Positions 1-6,869 of a stretch of DNA of 8,486 nucleotides are shown here, piece by piece. Origin of the DNA: an uncultured Flavobacteriales bacterium (GTDB lineage Bacteria > Bacteroidota > Bacteroidia > Flavobacteriales_D > Parvicellaceae). The stretch is taken from NCBI GenBank assembly GCA_938084875.1, contig CALKFX010000055.1:1-8486 (forward strand), given 5' to 3'. A program made the translations under genes and the position numbers. The notes under the pieces are model-generated. The model did not search any database and had not been told where the DNA came from. It was given only the letters and a program-made list of their open reading frames with translations. Numbering within the stretch: position 1 is the stretch's first letter; every line of letters begins with the position of its first letter.

Positions 1-591
1 TATAAGTTGTAATTCATCTAAAAACTTAAATAAACCTTCATCTATATCCAAAGATCTGATTGAATTCCCAGAAACAAGATGATCTCTTGCCTGCGTGTAG
101 ACTTTATAAATTTTCTCAGATTCCTTATCACCAGATTTAGCCTTTCTTTCAATTGCTCCAATTCTCTTTTCTAAAGTTTCTAAATCTTTTAATTGCAGTT
201 CTAAATCAATAATCTCTTTATCGGAAACAGGATATACATTTCCATCAACATGGATAACATTATCGTCGTCAAAACATCTTAAGACATGAATGATAGCATC
301 AACTTCCCTAATGTTAGCTAAGAACTGATTTCCTAGGCCTTCTCCTTTATGTGCACCTTTTACTAATCCTGCAATATCTACAATTTCAATAGTGGTTGGA
401 ATAACTTTTTCAGGATTGACTAATTTTTCAAGATCATTTAATCTACTGTCGGGAACTGTTATAGTTCCTACATTTGGTTCAATTGTACAAAAAGGAAAAT
501 TAGCAGATTGCGCTTTGGCATTTGAAAGACAATTAAAAAGAGTGGATTTACCAACATTTGGCAGTCCAACAATTCCACATTTTAGAGCCAT
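1..591 (-). CDS. ychF: Redox-regulated P-loop ATPase YchF (OLA1 family), N-terminal part; gene cut by window edge
   Basis: The minus-strand frame opens with ATG at 591 and stays open for 197 codons to base 1, where the window cuts it; the family is usually about 365 residues. The start MALKCGIVGLPNVGKSTLFN carries the Walker A/G1 loop (G9-x4-G14-K15-S16). This is followed by the switch region around FPFCTIEPN (residues 32-40), the G3 motif DIAGLVKGAHKGEGLGNQFL (72-91) and the conserved IREVDAIIHVLRCF (94-107). Charged helices from about 125 to 165 match the family's helical/coiled-coil insertion. The NxxE-type G4 motif that gives ATP preference over GTP, and the TGS domain, lie beyond the edge and cannot be checked. 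YchF is a cytosolic, ribosome-associated ATPase linked to translation and oxidative-stress control. It lies 26 bp downstream of the T9SS protein gene on the same strand and could share its transcript. I see no functional link between the two beyond position. Confidence 0.97.
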   Translation of the reverse strand, partial: MALKCGIVGLPNVGKSTLFNCLSNAKAQSANFPFCTIEPNVGTITVPDSRLNDLEKLVNPEKVIPTTIEIVDIAGLVKGAHKGEGLGNQFLANIREVDAIIHVLRCFDDDNVIHVDGNVYPVSDKEIIDLELQLKDLETLEKRIGAIERKAKSGDKESEKIYKVYTQARDHLVSGNSIRSLDIDEGLFKFLDELQLI

Positions 592-617
592 TAATTTATA
601 ATTTAAAAGTAAATATT

Positions 618-3119
618 TTAGTTATTTATAATCTGTAAAATGCCTTGATTTTTTTCTTTTCCATCATCAAAGCTTAAGAAAAAATAATAAGTACCCGATC
701 CTAACGGATTACCTTTAGAGTTGGTTCCGTTCCATTGGTTTTTGTAAGCAGAATCTTCAAAAACAACTTTACCCCACCTATTTAGAATTATCAAATTCAC
801 ATCGTCATAAATCGATGCGAAATGGGTGTAAAAGTAATCGTTAAGATTGTCTCCATTTGGAGTAATAACATTTGGAATGTCACACTTTTCAATTACTAAA
901 TCTTCAGATGTAGTTTCTTCACCACACTCATTAAGAACTGTTAATTGGATTTCGTGATTTCCAATAGTATAGTTGTTACTATTTAGGATTAAGGAATCTC
1001 CGATAGAAATTATATCTCCATCCATGTCTGTCCACTCGTAAGAAAAATCAGTATTGGTATTGTAGATCACAGAGATAATACTTTGTCCAACACAAAAAGT
1101 ATCTAACGAAAATGGGAAAGGCTCTGGTTCTTCATTGAACTCAACTATGTGTATTAATGTATCGTTGCAATACACATCAAATAATCCCATAAAGTATGCG
1201 CCAGGTTCTGATGCTGTGATTGTTGGATTCGCGACAGTATTACTTGGATCAAAGGATAATGTTCCAAAATCGCTGTAATAAAGCCACTGTCCACCTGATG
1301 GAGGTAAATAATTTGAAGTATAATCAAAATAGTCATCACAAGTTGTAGTATCTCCTATTATCGATCCTCCTTGAATTGTTTGAACTGTAATAACAGTATC
1401 ATAATAACATCCAAACTCGTCCTCCACAACAAAAGTATAATTTGTAGGTCCTAGACTATTTGGCTGAACTATAATATTGGTATCCTGATTGGAAATAATT
1501 GTAGTATCAGGCAACCAGTTGCTAGATGTAATTGAAGGAGCATAAGTTTCGCTATTTGGATGCAGAGTACTATTAAAATAAATTCCCCATTCACAAATAT
1601 AACCATCATCAATTCCCAAATTATCTCTTACTGTTAATGTCCAAGTACCATTAATTGGACAACCAGTAAGTGCAGGAACAAAATTTTGCTCAGGTTGGTA
1701 TAAGCCTGGTGTTACCATTTGACCAGCACTAGGACCAGTTGCCGTCGTTTGGGTAAAACCATTTACCCATGCCGGCATGGCATTACCTGAATTGGAAAAA
1801 CAGTATTCTTCACAATAACCTATATTTCCAGTATTATTATCATATGCACCTCCTAAAAATGTATTACCTCCTCCAAAACCTCCAGGATATAAACCCGAGC
1901 CAGAGTAACTATTAAAAACATTTATACTTAATCCACTAGGACAAGTGAGCATCATTTCTAAATCTCCTAAATAAGAATGTTCCATTTTGACACACATTTT
2001 TTCAATATCAGAAGCATTTTGAATGGTAATTCCTGGTGTAAAGCCAGAAATATTAATATCTGTTGTATAATTAATTCCTGAACCATCAGGAAGATAAGTT
2101 TGGGTACCAAAAACTCCTCCTATTGGAAAGTTCGTAGAGACTGGGTCTACTCCTACTGTATCCGATCCAGTAACTCCACCAAATAATTCAGTAACTCTTC
2201 CTAAACAAATGGGAGATTGAGCTGGTCCACAAGTAGAAAAATTAGGTCTAGTAGATACTCTAATTTTACAAAAACTATATCGGAACTGACCAAAAGAATC
2301 TTCAATTTTCAAAGTAACAAAGTATCCGTTTCTTGCAGGAGGAGTAAATAAAAAAGAATTTGTTGTATACGATGATCCATCGCTCAATTCCCAAGAAACT
2401 GTGTAGGTATTAGACTGCATATATCCTCCTCCGCTTTGTGCAGCAGAATCACCACCTGGTTCATATGGAAAATATGGCTCAGCTACAAACTCAACAATAT
2501 CACCAAAACAAATGTCTACATATCCAGTATCTATTGGAAATAAGTCATTTAAAGTATCTCCTGATCCGTTGGCATTTCCTGTTATAAATGCGCTAATATG
2601 ATTAGAAAATGGTTGAATAAGGTTAGCACAAGATAAGTTTGCTCCCCAACCGACACCTTGAAAAGTGGCATCACTTACAAATTTAAATGTCAAACATCCT
2701 GATGTATTAGCCCAAGAAGCTGGAATATTTACTCCGTTAGGAAAAGTTGAATCATTTATCGCAGCAATTAAAGGGTCATTTACAGTAGGACCATCATATA
2801 CATATAAAGTATCCGTTGGATGTATATTTAAAACATATCCGTTCGCAGGGTCGTTTAAAATTGCTAAAACCATTTTAGAACCGGTAGAATCAGGACATAA
2901 AGTAATTGTTTCATATTCATTAGGCCCATATGGTAAAGCATCTCCACCAGCATCTCTGAAATTAATAAAAGAACCATTGTTAAAATCCGTGTCACAGTTG
3001 CAAGGACCATTGGATGTATTGGAAGTCCAATCATCATCTGAAATCAAAACCTCAGGCTGAGCATACACTTCAAAAATGAAGAATATATTAAATAGGAATA
3101 TATATAAAAACTTATTCAA
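618..3119 (-). CDS. Secreted multidomain adhesin-like protein with T9SS type B C-terminal sorting domain
   Basis: This 833-residue protein has a hydrophobic signal peptide (about 1-20, ending VYA-Q). A CUB-like beta-sandwich follows (about 38-164; 'DTLYVYDGP' at 103-111 and 'GCLTFKFVSD' at 141-150 are typical). Next come a PKD/Ig-like region (about 178-289; 'VSWELSDGS', then 'VTLKIEDSFG'), a proprotein-convertase-type P-domain (about 345-516; 'VKMEHSYLGDLEMMLTCPSG' and 'GTWTLTVRDN'), and further Ig-like segments (about 540-745). The C-terminus (747-833) is a clear gliding-motility/T9SS type B sorting domain: 'PNVITPNGDNLNDYF', 'ILNRWGKVVFED', 'WNGT...LGSGTYYFFL'. The protein should cross the inner membrane by Sec and the outer membrane by T9SS, to be released or anchored at the surface. 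No protease catalytic triad was recognised, so adhesion, polymer binding or matrix function is inferred. The start is TTG at 3119, because TGA lies three codons upstream in frame and the signal peptide begins at once. It overlaps the upstream gene by 8 bp. AAGGAA about 10 nt before TTG may act as a Shine-Dalgarno site. Confidence 0.93.
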   Translation of the reverse strand: MNKFLYIFLFNIFFIFEVYAQPEVLISDDDWTSNTSNGPCNCDTDFNNGSFINFRDAGGDALPYGPNEYETITLCPDSTGSKMVLAILNDPANGYVLNIHPTDTLYVYDGPTVNDPLIAAINDSTFPNGVNIPASWANTSGCLTFKFVSDATFQGVGWGANLSCANLIQPFSNHISAFITGNANGSGDTLNDLFPIDTGYVDICFGDIVEFVAEPYFPYEPGGDSAAQSGGGYMQSNTYTVSWELSDGSSYTTNSFLFTPPARNGYFVTLKIEDSFGQFRYSFCKIRVSTRPNFSTCGPAQSPICLGRVTELFGGVTGSDTVGVDPVSTNFPIGGVFGTQTYLPDGSGINYTTDINISGFTPGITIQNASDIEKMCVKMEHSYLGDLEMMLTCPSGLSINVFNSYSGSGLYPGGFGGGNTFLGGAYDNNTGNIGYCEEYCFSNSGNAMPAWVNGFTQTTATGPSAGQMVTPGLYQPEQNFVPALTGCPINGTWTLTVRDNLGIDDGYICEWGIYFNSTLHPNSETYAPSITSSNWLPDTTIISNQDTNIIVQPNSLGPTNYTFVVEDEFGCYYDTVITVQTIQGGSIIGDTTTCDDYFDYTSNYLPPSGGQWLYYSDFGTLSFDPSNTVANPTITASEPGAYFMGLFDVYCNDTLIHIVEFNEEPEPFPFSLDTFCVGQSIISVIYNTNTDFSYEWTDMDGDIISIGDSLILNSNNYTIGNHEIQLTVLNECGEETTSEDLVIEKCDIPNVITPNGDNLNDYFYTHFASIYDDVNLIILNRWGKVVFEDSAYKNQWNGTNSKGNPLGSGTYYFFLSFDDGKEKNQGILQIINN

Positions 3120-3474
3120 CTGAATTCATTTCCTTTTTAAGGTGATCGATTGACTTTAATACAATTAAAGTATTCCAATTGGTAACAAGATAGTATTGAT
3201 AATCATTCATTAAAAATTCAACATCTATTTGGTTGATGTCTAATTTAGATGTATCGCTTATTAAAATCTCACCTGCTAATCTGTTGGAAAATGATTTTTC
3301 TTTAGGAATATCCAAAAAGTAATAACCATTTTTATTTAGATAGTTGAGATTTTTTTTCATACTTAAAAAATCTTCCAATTCTTGATTTTTAAGGTCACTT
3401 GGAAAGGTTACTTTTTGCGAAAAAAAAGAATTGCTGTATAAAAAAACCATAAATATTAAGAAGAATCTTTCCAT
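3112..3474 (-). CDS. Small secreted protein of unknown function, coupled to the T9SS protein
   Basis: This 120-residue protein has an N-terminal signal peptide (MERFFLIFMVFLYSNSFFSQ, cleavage probably near residue 19 or 20) followed by a small, mostly polar domain of about 100 residues. I do not recognise a family. Visible features are a charged segment (about 27-50), 'GYYFLDIPKEK' (50-60), and an aromatic run 'MNDYQYYLVTNW' (89-100) before a Leu/Lys-rich C-terminal helix. It has no T9SS sorting domain, no lipobox cysteine and no cysteines in the mature part, so it most likely remains periplasmic. It is the first gene of a minus-strand cluster, and its last 8 bp overlap the start of the 833-aa T9SS protein. 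That suggests co-expression and possibly a shared role, which is inference. Its ATG lies inside the 3' arm of a perfect 10-bp inverted repeat, so its translation may be controlled by RNA structure. Confidence 0.8.
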   Translation of the reverse strand: MERFFLIFMVFLYSNSFFSQKVTFPSDLKNQELEDFLSMKKNLNYLNKNGYYFLDIPKEKSFSNRLAGEILISDTSKLDINQIDVEFLMNDYQYYLVTNWNTLIVLKSIDHLKKEMNSVE

Positions 3475-3499
3475 AAAATTCGAAAATACAATTTTATGG
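3471..3499 (-). promoter_or_regulatory. Inverted repeat covering the start codon of the 120-aa secreted protein gene
   Basis: On the minus strand CCATAAAATT is followed by a 9-nt loop (GTATTTTCG) and then AATTTTATGG, a perfect 10-bp complement. The ATG at 3474-3472 lies within the 3' arm. If transcribed, the RNA would fold into a short hairpin that pairs the start codon and the bases just before it. The stem has eight A-U and two G-C pairs, so it is of modest strength and could be temperature- or ribosome-sensitive. The repeat is seen in the sequence; the regulatory role is inferred. Confidence 0.45.
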
Positions 3500-3509
3500 G
3501 AATCTAGAA

Positions 3510-3517
3510 CAAAATTA
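3510..3517 (-). promoter_or_regulatory. Possible Bacteroidota -7 promoter element for the minus-strand cluster
   Basis: The minus strand reads TAATTTTG, which fits the Bacteroidota -7 consensus TAnnTTTG. Transcription would start near 3503, only a few bases before the inverted repeat at 3499-3471. The nearest TTG upstream (3551-3549) leaves a spacer of 31 nt, longer than the usual 17-23 nt to the -33 element. The call therefore rests on the -7 element alone in AT-rich DNA. Confidence 0.3.
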
Positions 3518-3631
3518 ACTTAAGATATTATAAAAAAAGGCTATTGATCAAACTTTTAAGAGATATAAAATTAATTATTAAAATAGTTACTGAAAGTTGT
3601 TAACAGTGACCTCAATGAATAACTATATGCT

Positions 3632-3639
3632 TATTTTTG
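3632..3639 (+). promoter_or_regulatory. Possible Bacteroidota -7 promoter element for the transketolase cluster
   Basis: TATTTTTG fits TAnnTTTG and sits 17 bp before the transketolase ATG, which would give a leader of about 10 nt. The closest upstream TTG (3597-3599) leaves a 32-nt spacer, too long for a canonical -33 element. Support is weak, and the true start could lie further upstream. Confidence 0.25.
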
Positions 3640-3656
3640 AATATTAAAATTTTAAA

Positions 3657-4505
3657 ATGAAAGAATATAATTTAGAATCCTTAGAAAAATTTACTAACCA
3701 AGTAAGAAGGGATATAGTAAGAATGGTTCATGCTCAAAATTCCGGTCATCCAGGTGGTTCTCTTGGATGTGTAGAATATTTTACTGCAATCTACAAGGTA
3801 ATCATGAACCACAGTACTAATTTCTCTATGGATGGTAAAAATGAAGATTTGTTTTTTCTTTCTAATGGACACATATCTCCTGTATTTTATTCTGTTTTAG
3901 CTAGAACTGGTTATTTCCCAGTAAAAGAACTCAATACTTTTAGAAAAATTGATTCTAGACTTCAAGGACACCCAACAACTCATGAAGGTTTGCCAGGAGT
4001 AAGAGTAGCAAGTGGTTCTTTAGGACAAGGTCTTAGTGTAGCAATTGGAGCAGCAACCACTAAGAAATTGAATAAAGACAATAGTTTAGTTTATACCCTT
4101 CACGGAGATGGTGAACTTCAAGAGGGACAAATTTGGGAAGCTGCCATGTATGCATCAGCAAAAAAAATTGATAATCTGATATCTACTATTGATTTTAATG
4201 GTAGACAAATAGATGGAGACGTAGATGATGTTCTTTCTCTAGGAAATTTGGATGAAAAATGGAAGGCGTTTGGATGGAAAACTTTAAGTTGTAATGGTAA
4301 TAATCTTCAAGAAATGATAGCAACTTTAGAAACGGCAAAAGGTTTAACAGGAAAGAACCAGCCGATAATGATTTTAATGAAAACGGAAATGGGTTATGGT
4401 ATTGATTTTATGATGGGGTCTCATAAATGGCATGGTGTCGCTCCTAACGATGAACAATTAGAATTAGCTTTAAATCAACAAGTTGAGTCTTTAGGAGACT
4501 ATTAA
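3657..4505 (+). CDS. Transketolase N-terminal (TPP/PP-domain) subunit
   Basis: This 282-residue protein is the pyrophosphate-binding half of a split transketolase, the thiamine-diphosphate enzyme that moves two-carbon units between sugar phosphates in the non-oxidative pentose phosphate pathway. Family hallmarks are in order: SGHPGGSLG (29-37, catalytic-region H31), LSNGH (68-72), LQGHP (102-106), SLGQG (121-125), the TPP/metal motif beginning GDGELQEGQIWEA (150-162; D151) and closing with N181 thirty residues later, and GSHKWHG (254-260). The spacing D151-N181 equals the 30 residues seen between the metal ligands of E. coli transketolase. It stops where the transketolase PP domain ends, a normal length for split subunits. 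The partner (Pyr plus C-terminal domains) is encoded at 5909-6859, after an intervening vWA gene. It is cytosolic and should work only as a complex with that partner. Confidence 0.96.
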   Translation: MKEYNLESLEKFTNQVRRDIVRMVHAQNSGHPGGSLGCVEYFTAIYKVIMNHSTNFSMDGKNEDLFFLSNGHISPVFYSVLARTGYFPVKELNTFRKIDSRLQGHPTTHEGLPGVRVASGSLGQGLSVAIGAATTKKLNKDNSLVYTLHGDGELQEGQIWEAAMYASAKKIDNLISTIDFNGRQIDGDVDDVLSLGNLDEKWKAFGWKTLSCNGNNLQEMIATLETAKGLTGKNQPIMILMKTEMGYGIDFMMGSHKWHGVAPNDEQLELALNQQVESLGDY

Positions 4506-4530
4506 TACTTTAATATTTTTGTAACAATTT

Positions 4531-5907
4531 ATGCAACTTTATTTTAAAATATTTTTTTTAATCCTATTAAGTTTTTTTAGTAGTGTTAATGGAGTAGGTC
4601 AAAATGAAGATGGTAAAATTAGAATACTGTTTATTTTCGATGGATCTAATAGCATGAATGCTCAGTGGGGAAATAGTAGTAAAATAACTATTGCCAAGCA
4701 GTTAATGATACAGACTATAGATAGTCTGAAAATGCTTGAAAATGTGGAGATAGCATTAAGAATGTATGGACATCAAACTAGAATTGTTCCTGGAAAACAA
4801 GACTGTTCAGATACTAAACTAGAAGTTCCGTTTGGTGATGCTAAAGATAATCATATTCATATAATTAATAAAATTAGATCTTTAGAACCTAAAGGTACTA
4901 CCCCAATAGCGCGATCTTTGGAATATTCAGTAGATGATTTTCCAGATTGCGAAAATTGTAGAAATATTATTATTTTACTAACAGATGGTATAGAGGCTTG
5001 CGATGAAGATCCCTGTGCTGTTGCAATAGCACTTAAAGAGAAAAATATTAAACTTAAACCTTTTGTAATTGGACTTGGGTTAGATACTTCTTACTTAAGT
5101 CAATTTCAATGTATAGGAGAATTTTTAAGTGCGGAAGACAAAGATTCATTTAAAAGTGTTTTAAAGTTTGTTATAAGTCAAGCTTTAAATAATACTACAG
5201 TTCAAGTAAATTTAAATAACGTAAGAAATCTGCCCGAAGAAACTAATGTTACTATGAGTTTTTATAATAATAAAAACGGTAAATTATTACATACCTATAT
5301 GCATACATTGAATAGATTACAAAATCCCGATACTATTGCCTTAGACCCATTATACACCTATAAACTTGTTATACATACTGTGCCAGAGGTAGTTGCAGAA
5401 GGAATTAGAGTAACCCCTGGGAAACACAATATTATAAATGCAAATACACCTATGGGAAGTCTTAATCTGAAGATTCAAGGATCTATTAACCAATATACTG
5501 GACTTTATTGCCTAATCAAAACTAACAACTCAATAATTAACGTTCATAAAATGAACACAACTAAAGATTATTTAGTCGGTGAATATGATTTAGAAATATT
5601 AACATTGCCAAGAATAAAATTTGATAAAATTAAAATTAATCAAAGTCAAATAACAGATTTAACAATCCCTCATTATGGAACCATTGAATTAAATAAATCT
5701 ATTGGGCCTGCTGCTCTATTTTTAAAAAGAGATGGTAAAAATATTTGGTTGTACGATTTTGATAAAGAGATGACAATTGAAAGCTTGAATATTCAACCCG
5801 GAAGATATTTTATAAGCTTTCGAAATATAAGGTCTAAAAGTACTGCCCACACTATAATTAAAGAATTTACAATATCCTCAGGACAAAACATTAATATAAA
5901 TTTATAA
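4531..5907 (+). CDS. Exported von Willebrand factor A (vWA) domain protein with C-terminal beta-domain repeats
   Basis: This 458-residue protein begins with a signal peptide (about 1-24, 'FKIFFLILLSFFSSVNG'). A vWA domain (about 29-220) carries an apparently complete MIDAS metal site: D37-x-S39-x-S41 in 'FDGSNSM', threonine in 'KGTTPIA' (T123/T124) and D152 in 'LLTDGIEACDEDPCA'. Six cysteines (92, 140, 143, 157, 162, 194) fit disulfides in the periplasm. The rest (about 223-458) seems to be three degenerate beta-rich units of about 75 residues (near 223-306, 309-381, 383-458). There is no lipobox, transmembrane tail or T9SS sorting domain, so it is probably periplasmic or secreted. vWA domains usually mediate metal-dependent protein binding; the ligand here is unknown. 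It lies 25 bp after the transketolase N-subunit gene and 1 bp before the C-subunit gene, so it is surely co-transcribed with them although it acts in a different compartment. Confidence 0.88.
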   Translation: MQLYFKIFFLILLSFFSSVNGVGQNEDGKIRILFIFDGSNSMNAQWGNSSKITIAKQLMIQTIDSLKMLENVEIALRMYGHQTRIVPGKQDCSDTKLEVPFGDAKDNHIHIINKIRSLEPKGTTPIARSLEYSVDDFPDCENCRNIIILLTDGIEACDEDPCAVAIALKEKNIKLKPFVIGLGLDTSYLSQFQCIGEFLSAEDKDSFKSVLKFVISQALNNTTVQVNLNNVRNLPEETNVTMSFYNNKNGKLLHTYMHTLNRLQNPDTIALDPLYTYKLVIHTVPEVVAEGIRVTPGKHNIINANTPMGSLNLKIQGSINQYTGLYCLIKTNNSIINVHKMNTTKDYLVGEYDLEILTLPRIKFDKIKINQSQITDLTIPHYGTIELNKSIGPAALFLKRDGKNIWLYDFDKEMTIESLNIQPGRYFISFRNIRSKSTAHTIIKEFTISSGQNININL

Positions 5908-5908
5908 C

Positions 5909-6859
5909 ATGAAATTTGAAATTTTAGGAAATAAAGACACAAGATCAGGATTTGGAGATGGTTTGACTCAACTTGGTAAATCCAATCTGAATGTAGTTGC
6001 TCTTTGTGCAGATCTTACTGGATCATTAAAAATGAATGACTTTAAAGATCAATTTCCAGAAAGGTTTTTCCAAGTAGGAATTGCTGAAGCTAATATGATG
6101 GGAATTGCTGCGGGAATGACCATAGGAGGTAAAATTCCATTTACCGGAACATTTGCAAATTTTTCTACTAGTAGAGTCTATGACCAAGTTCGACAATCAA
6201 TAGCTTACTCAGGTAAAAATGTTAAACTATGTGCATCACATGCAGGATTAACCTTAGGGGAAGATGGAGCTACTCACCAAGTACTTGAAGATATTGGAAT
6301 GATGAAAATGTTACCTGGAATGACAGTTATTAACCCTTGTGACTATAACCAAACCAAAGCTGCAACCATTGCTATTGCGGATTATAATGGTCCTGTATAT
6401 TTAAGATTTGGACGGCCAAAAGTTCCTATCTTTATTCCAGAAAACACTCCATTTGAAATTGGCAAAGCTTTACTACTTCAAAAAGGAACAGATGTTTCTA
6501 TTTTCGCAACTGGTCACTTAGTATGGGAAGCTGTAGAAGCTGCAAGGGCATTAGCAAAAGAGGGATTATCTGTTGAATTAATTAATATTCACACCATTAA
6601 ACCTTTGGATAATGATAGCATCTTAAGGTCAGTAGCTAAAACAAAATGTGTTGTAACTGCAGAAGAACATCAAATAGCTGGAGGAATGGGAGAATCAATA
6701 GCACAATTACTTGCTATTAGTCATCCAGTTCCTATGGAATTTGTTGCAGTTAATGATAAATTTGGAGAAAGTGGAAAACCAGCTGATCTAATGAAAAAAT
6801 ATGGTTTACATTCTTCTGATATAATTAAAGCAACCCATCGTGTTTTAAAGCGAAAATAA
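5909..6859 (+). CDS. Transketolase C-terminal (Pyr and C domains) subunit
   Basis: This 316-residue protein supplies the pyrimidine-binding and C-terminal domains of the split transketolase. The catalytic glutamate is E60 in 'FFQVGIAEANM', which in the family activates the thiazolium ring of TPP. The aromatic segment 'GTFANF' (80-85) lies where TPP-stacking residues occur. H111, D119 and H123 in 'ASHAGLTLGEDGATHQ' keep the 8- and 4-residue spacing of E. coli H461/D469/H473, which contact the sugar phosphate. The C-terminal domain (about 185-312) is intact, with 'EEHQIAGGMGESIAQ' (252-266). Its length is normal for the split family. The start is the ATG one base after the stop of the vWA gene, so its translation is probably coupled to that gene rather than to its own enzymatic partner. 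The ECF sigma gene follows after 10 bp. Confidence 0.96.
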   Translation: MKFEILGNKDTRSGFGDGLTQLGKSNLNVVALCADLTGSLKMNDFKDQFPERFFQVGIAEANMMGIAAGMTIGGKIPFTGTFANFSTSRVYDQVRQSIAYSGKNVKLCASHAGLTLGEDGATHQVLEDIGMMKMLPGMTVINPCDYNQTKAATIAIADYNGPVYLRFGRPKVPIFIPENTPFEIGKALLLQKGTDVSIFATGHLVWEAVEAARALAKEGLSVELINIHTIKPLDNDSILRSVAKTKCVVTAEEHQIAGGMGESIAQLLAISHPVPMEFVAVNDKFGESGKPADLMKKYGLHSSDIIKATHRVLKRK

Positions 6860-6869
6860 TCGCCTTTGA

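Larger units (their letters stand above)
3475..3656. other. Divergent intergenic region between the secreted-protein cluster and the transketolase cluster
   Basis: This 182-bp AT-rich spacer is the only place in the window where transcription diverges, so it must hold promoters for both the minus-strand cluster and the plus-strand cluster unless those are internal. It contains TAATTTTG on the minus strand (3517-3510), TATTTTTG on the plus strand (3632-3639), the 29-bp inverted repeat reaching in from 3471, and a weak dyad at 3586-3610. No short gene with a convincing start was found in it. Confidence 0.7.

Noticed and set aside
392..601. 69-codon open frame on the plus strand
   Set aside because: It is antisense to the conserved N-terminus of YchF, including its Walker A and DIAG motifs, and is explained by that gene's codon pattern.
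1154..1339. 61-codon open frame on the minus strand inside the T9SS protein gene
   Set aside because: It is a shifted-frame shadow of the 833-aa gene, with no plausible start region and no recognisable product.
2665..3060. 131-codon open frame on the plus strand
   Set aside because: It lies wholly opposite the T9SS protein gene, whose translation gives clear CUB-like motifs there. The plus-strand product shows no family features or sensible context.
3544..3551. TTGATCAA palindrome resembling half of an FNR/CRP-type site
   Set aside because: It is a single 8-bp palindrome without the 4-nt spacer of TTGAT-N4-ATCAA sites and is likely by chance in this composition.
3681..3872. 63-codon open frame on the minus strand
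   Set aside because: It is opposite the conserved SGHPGG and LSNGH motifs of the transketolase N-subunit and has no independent support.
4514..4521. TATTTTTG, a match to the -7 consensus, just before the vWA gene
   Set aside because: There is no TTG at a 17-23 nt spacing, it lies 9 bp from the ATG in very AT-rich DNA, and the surrounding genes form a tight operon.
3657..6859. Split transketolase as a broken (pseudogenised) single gene
   Set aside because: Both halves have complete domain boundaries, intact catalytic residues, own starts and normal lengths for the known two-subunit form, so this is not a disruption of a fused gene.
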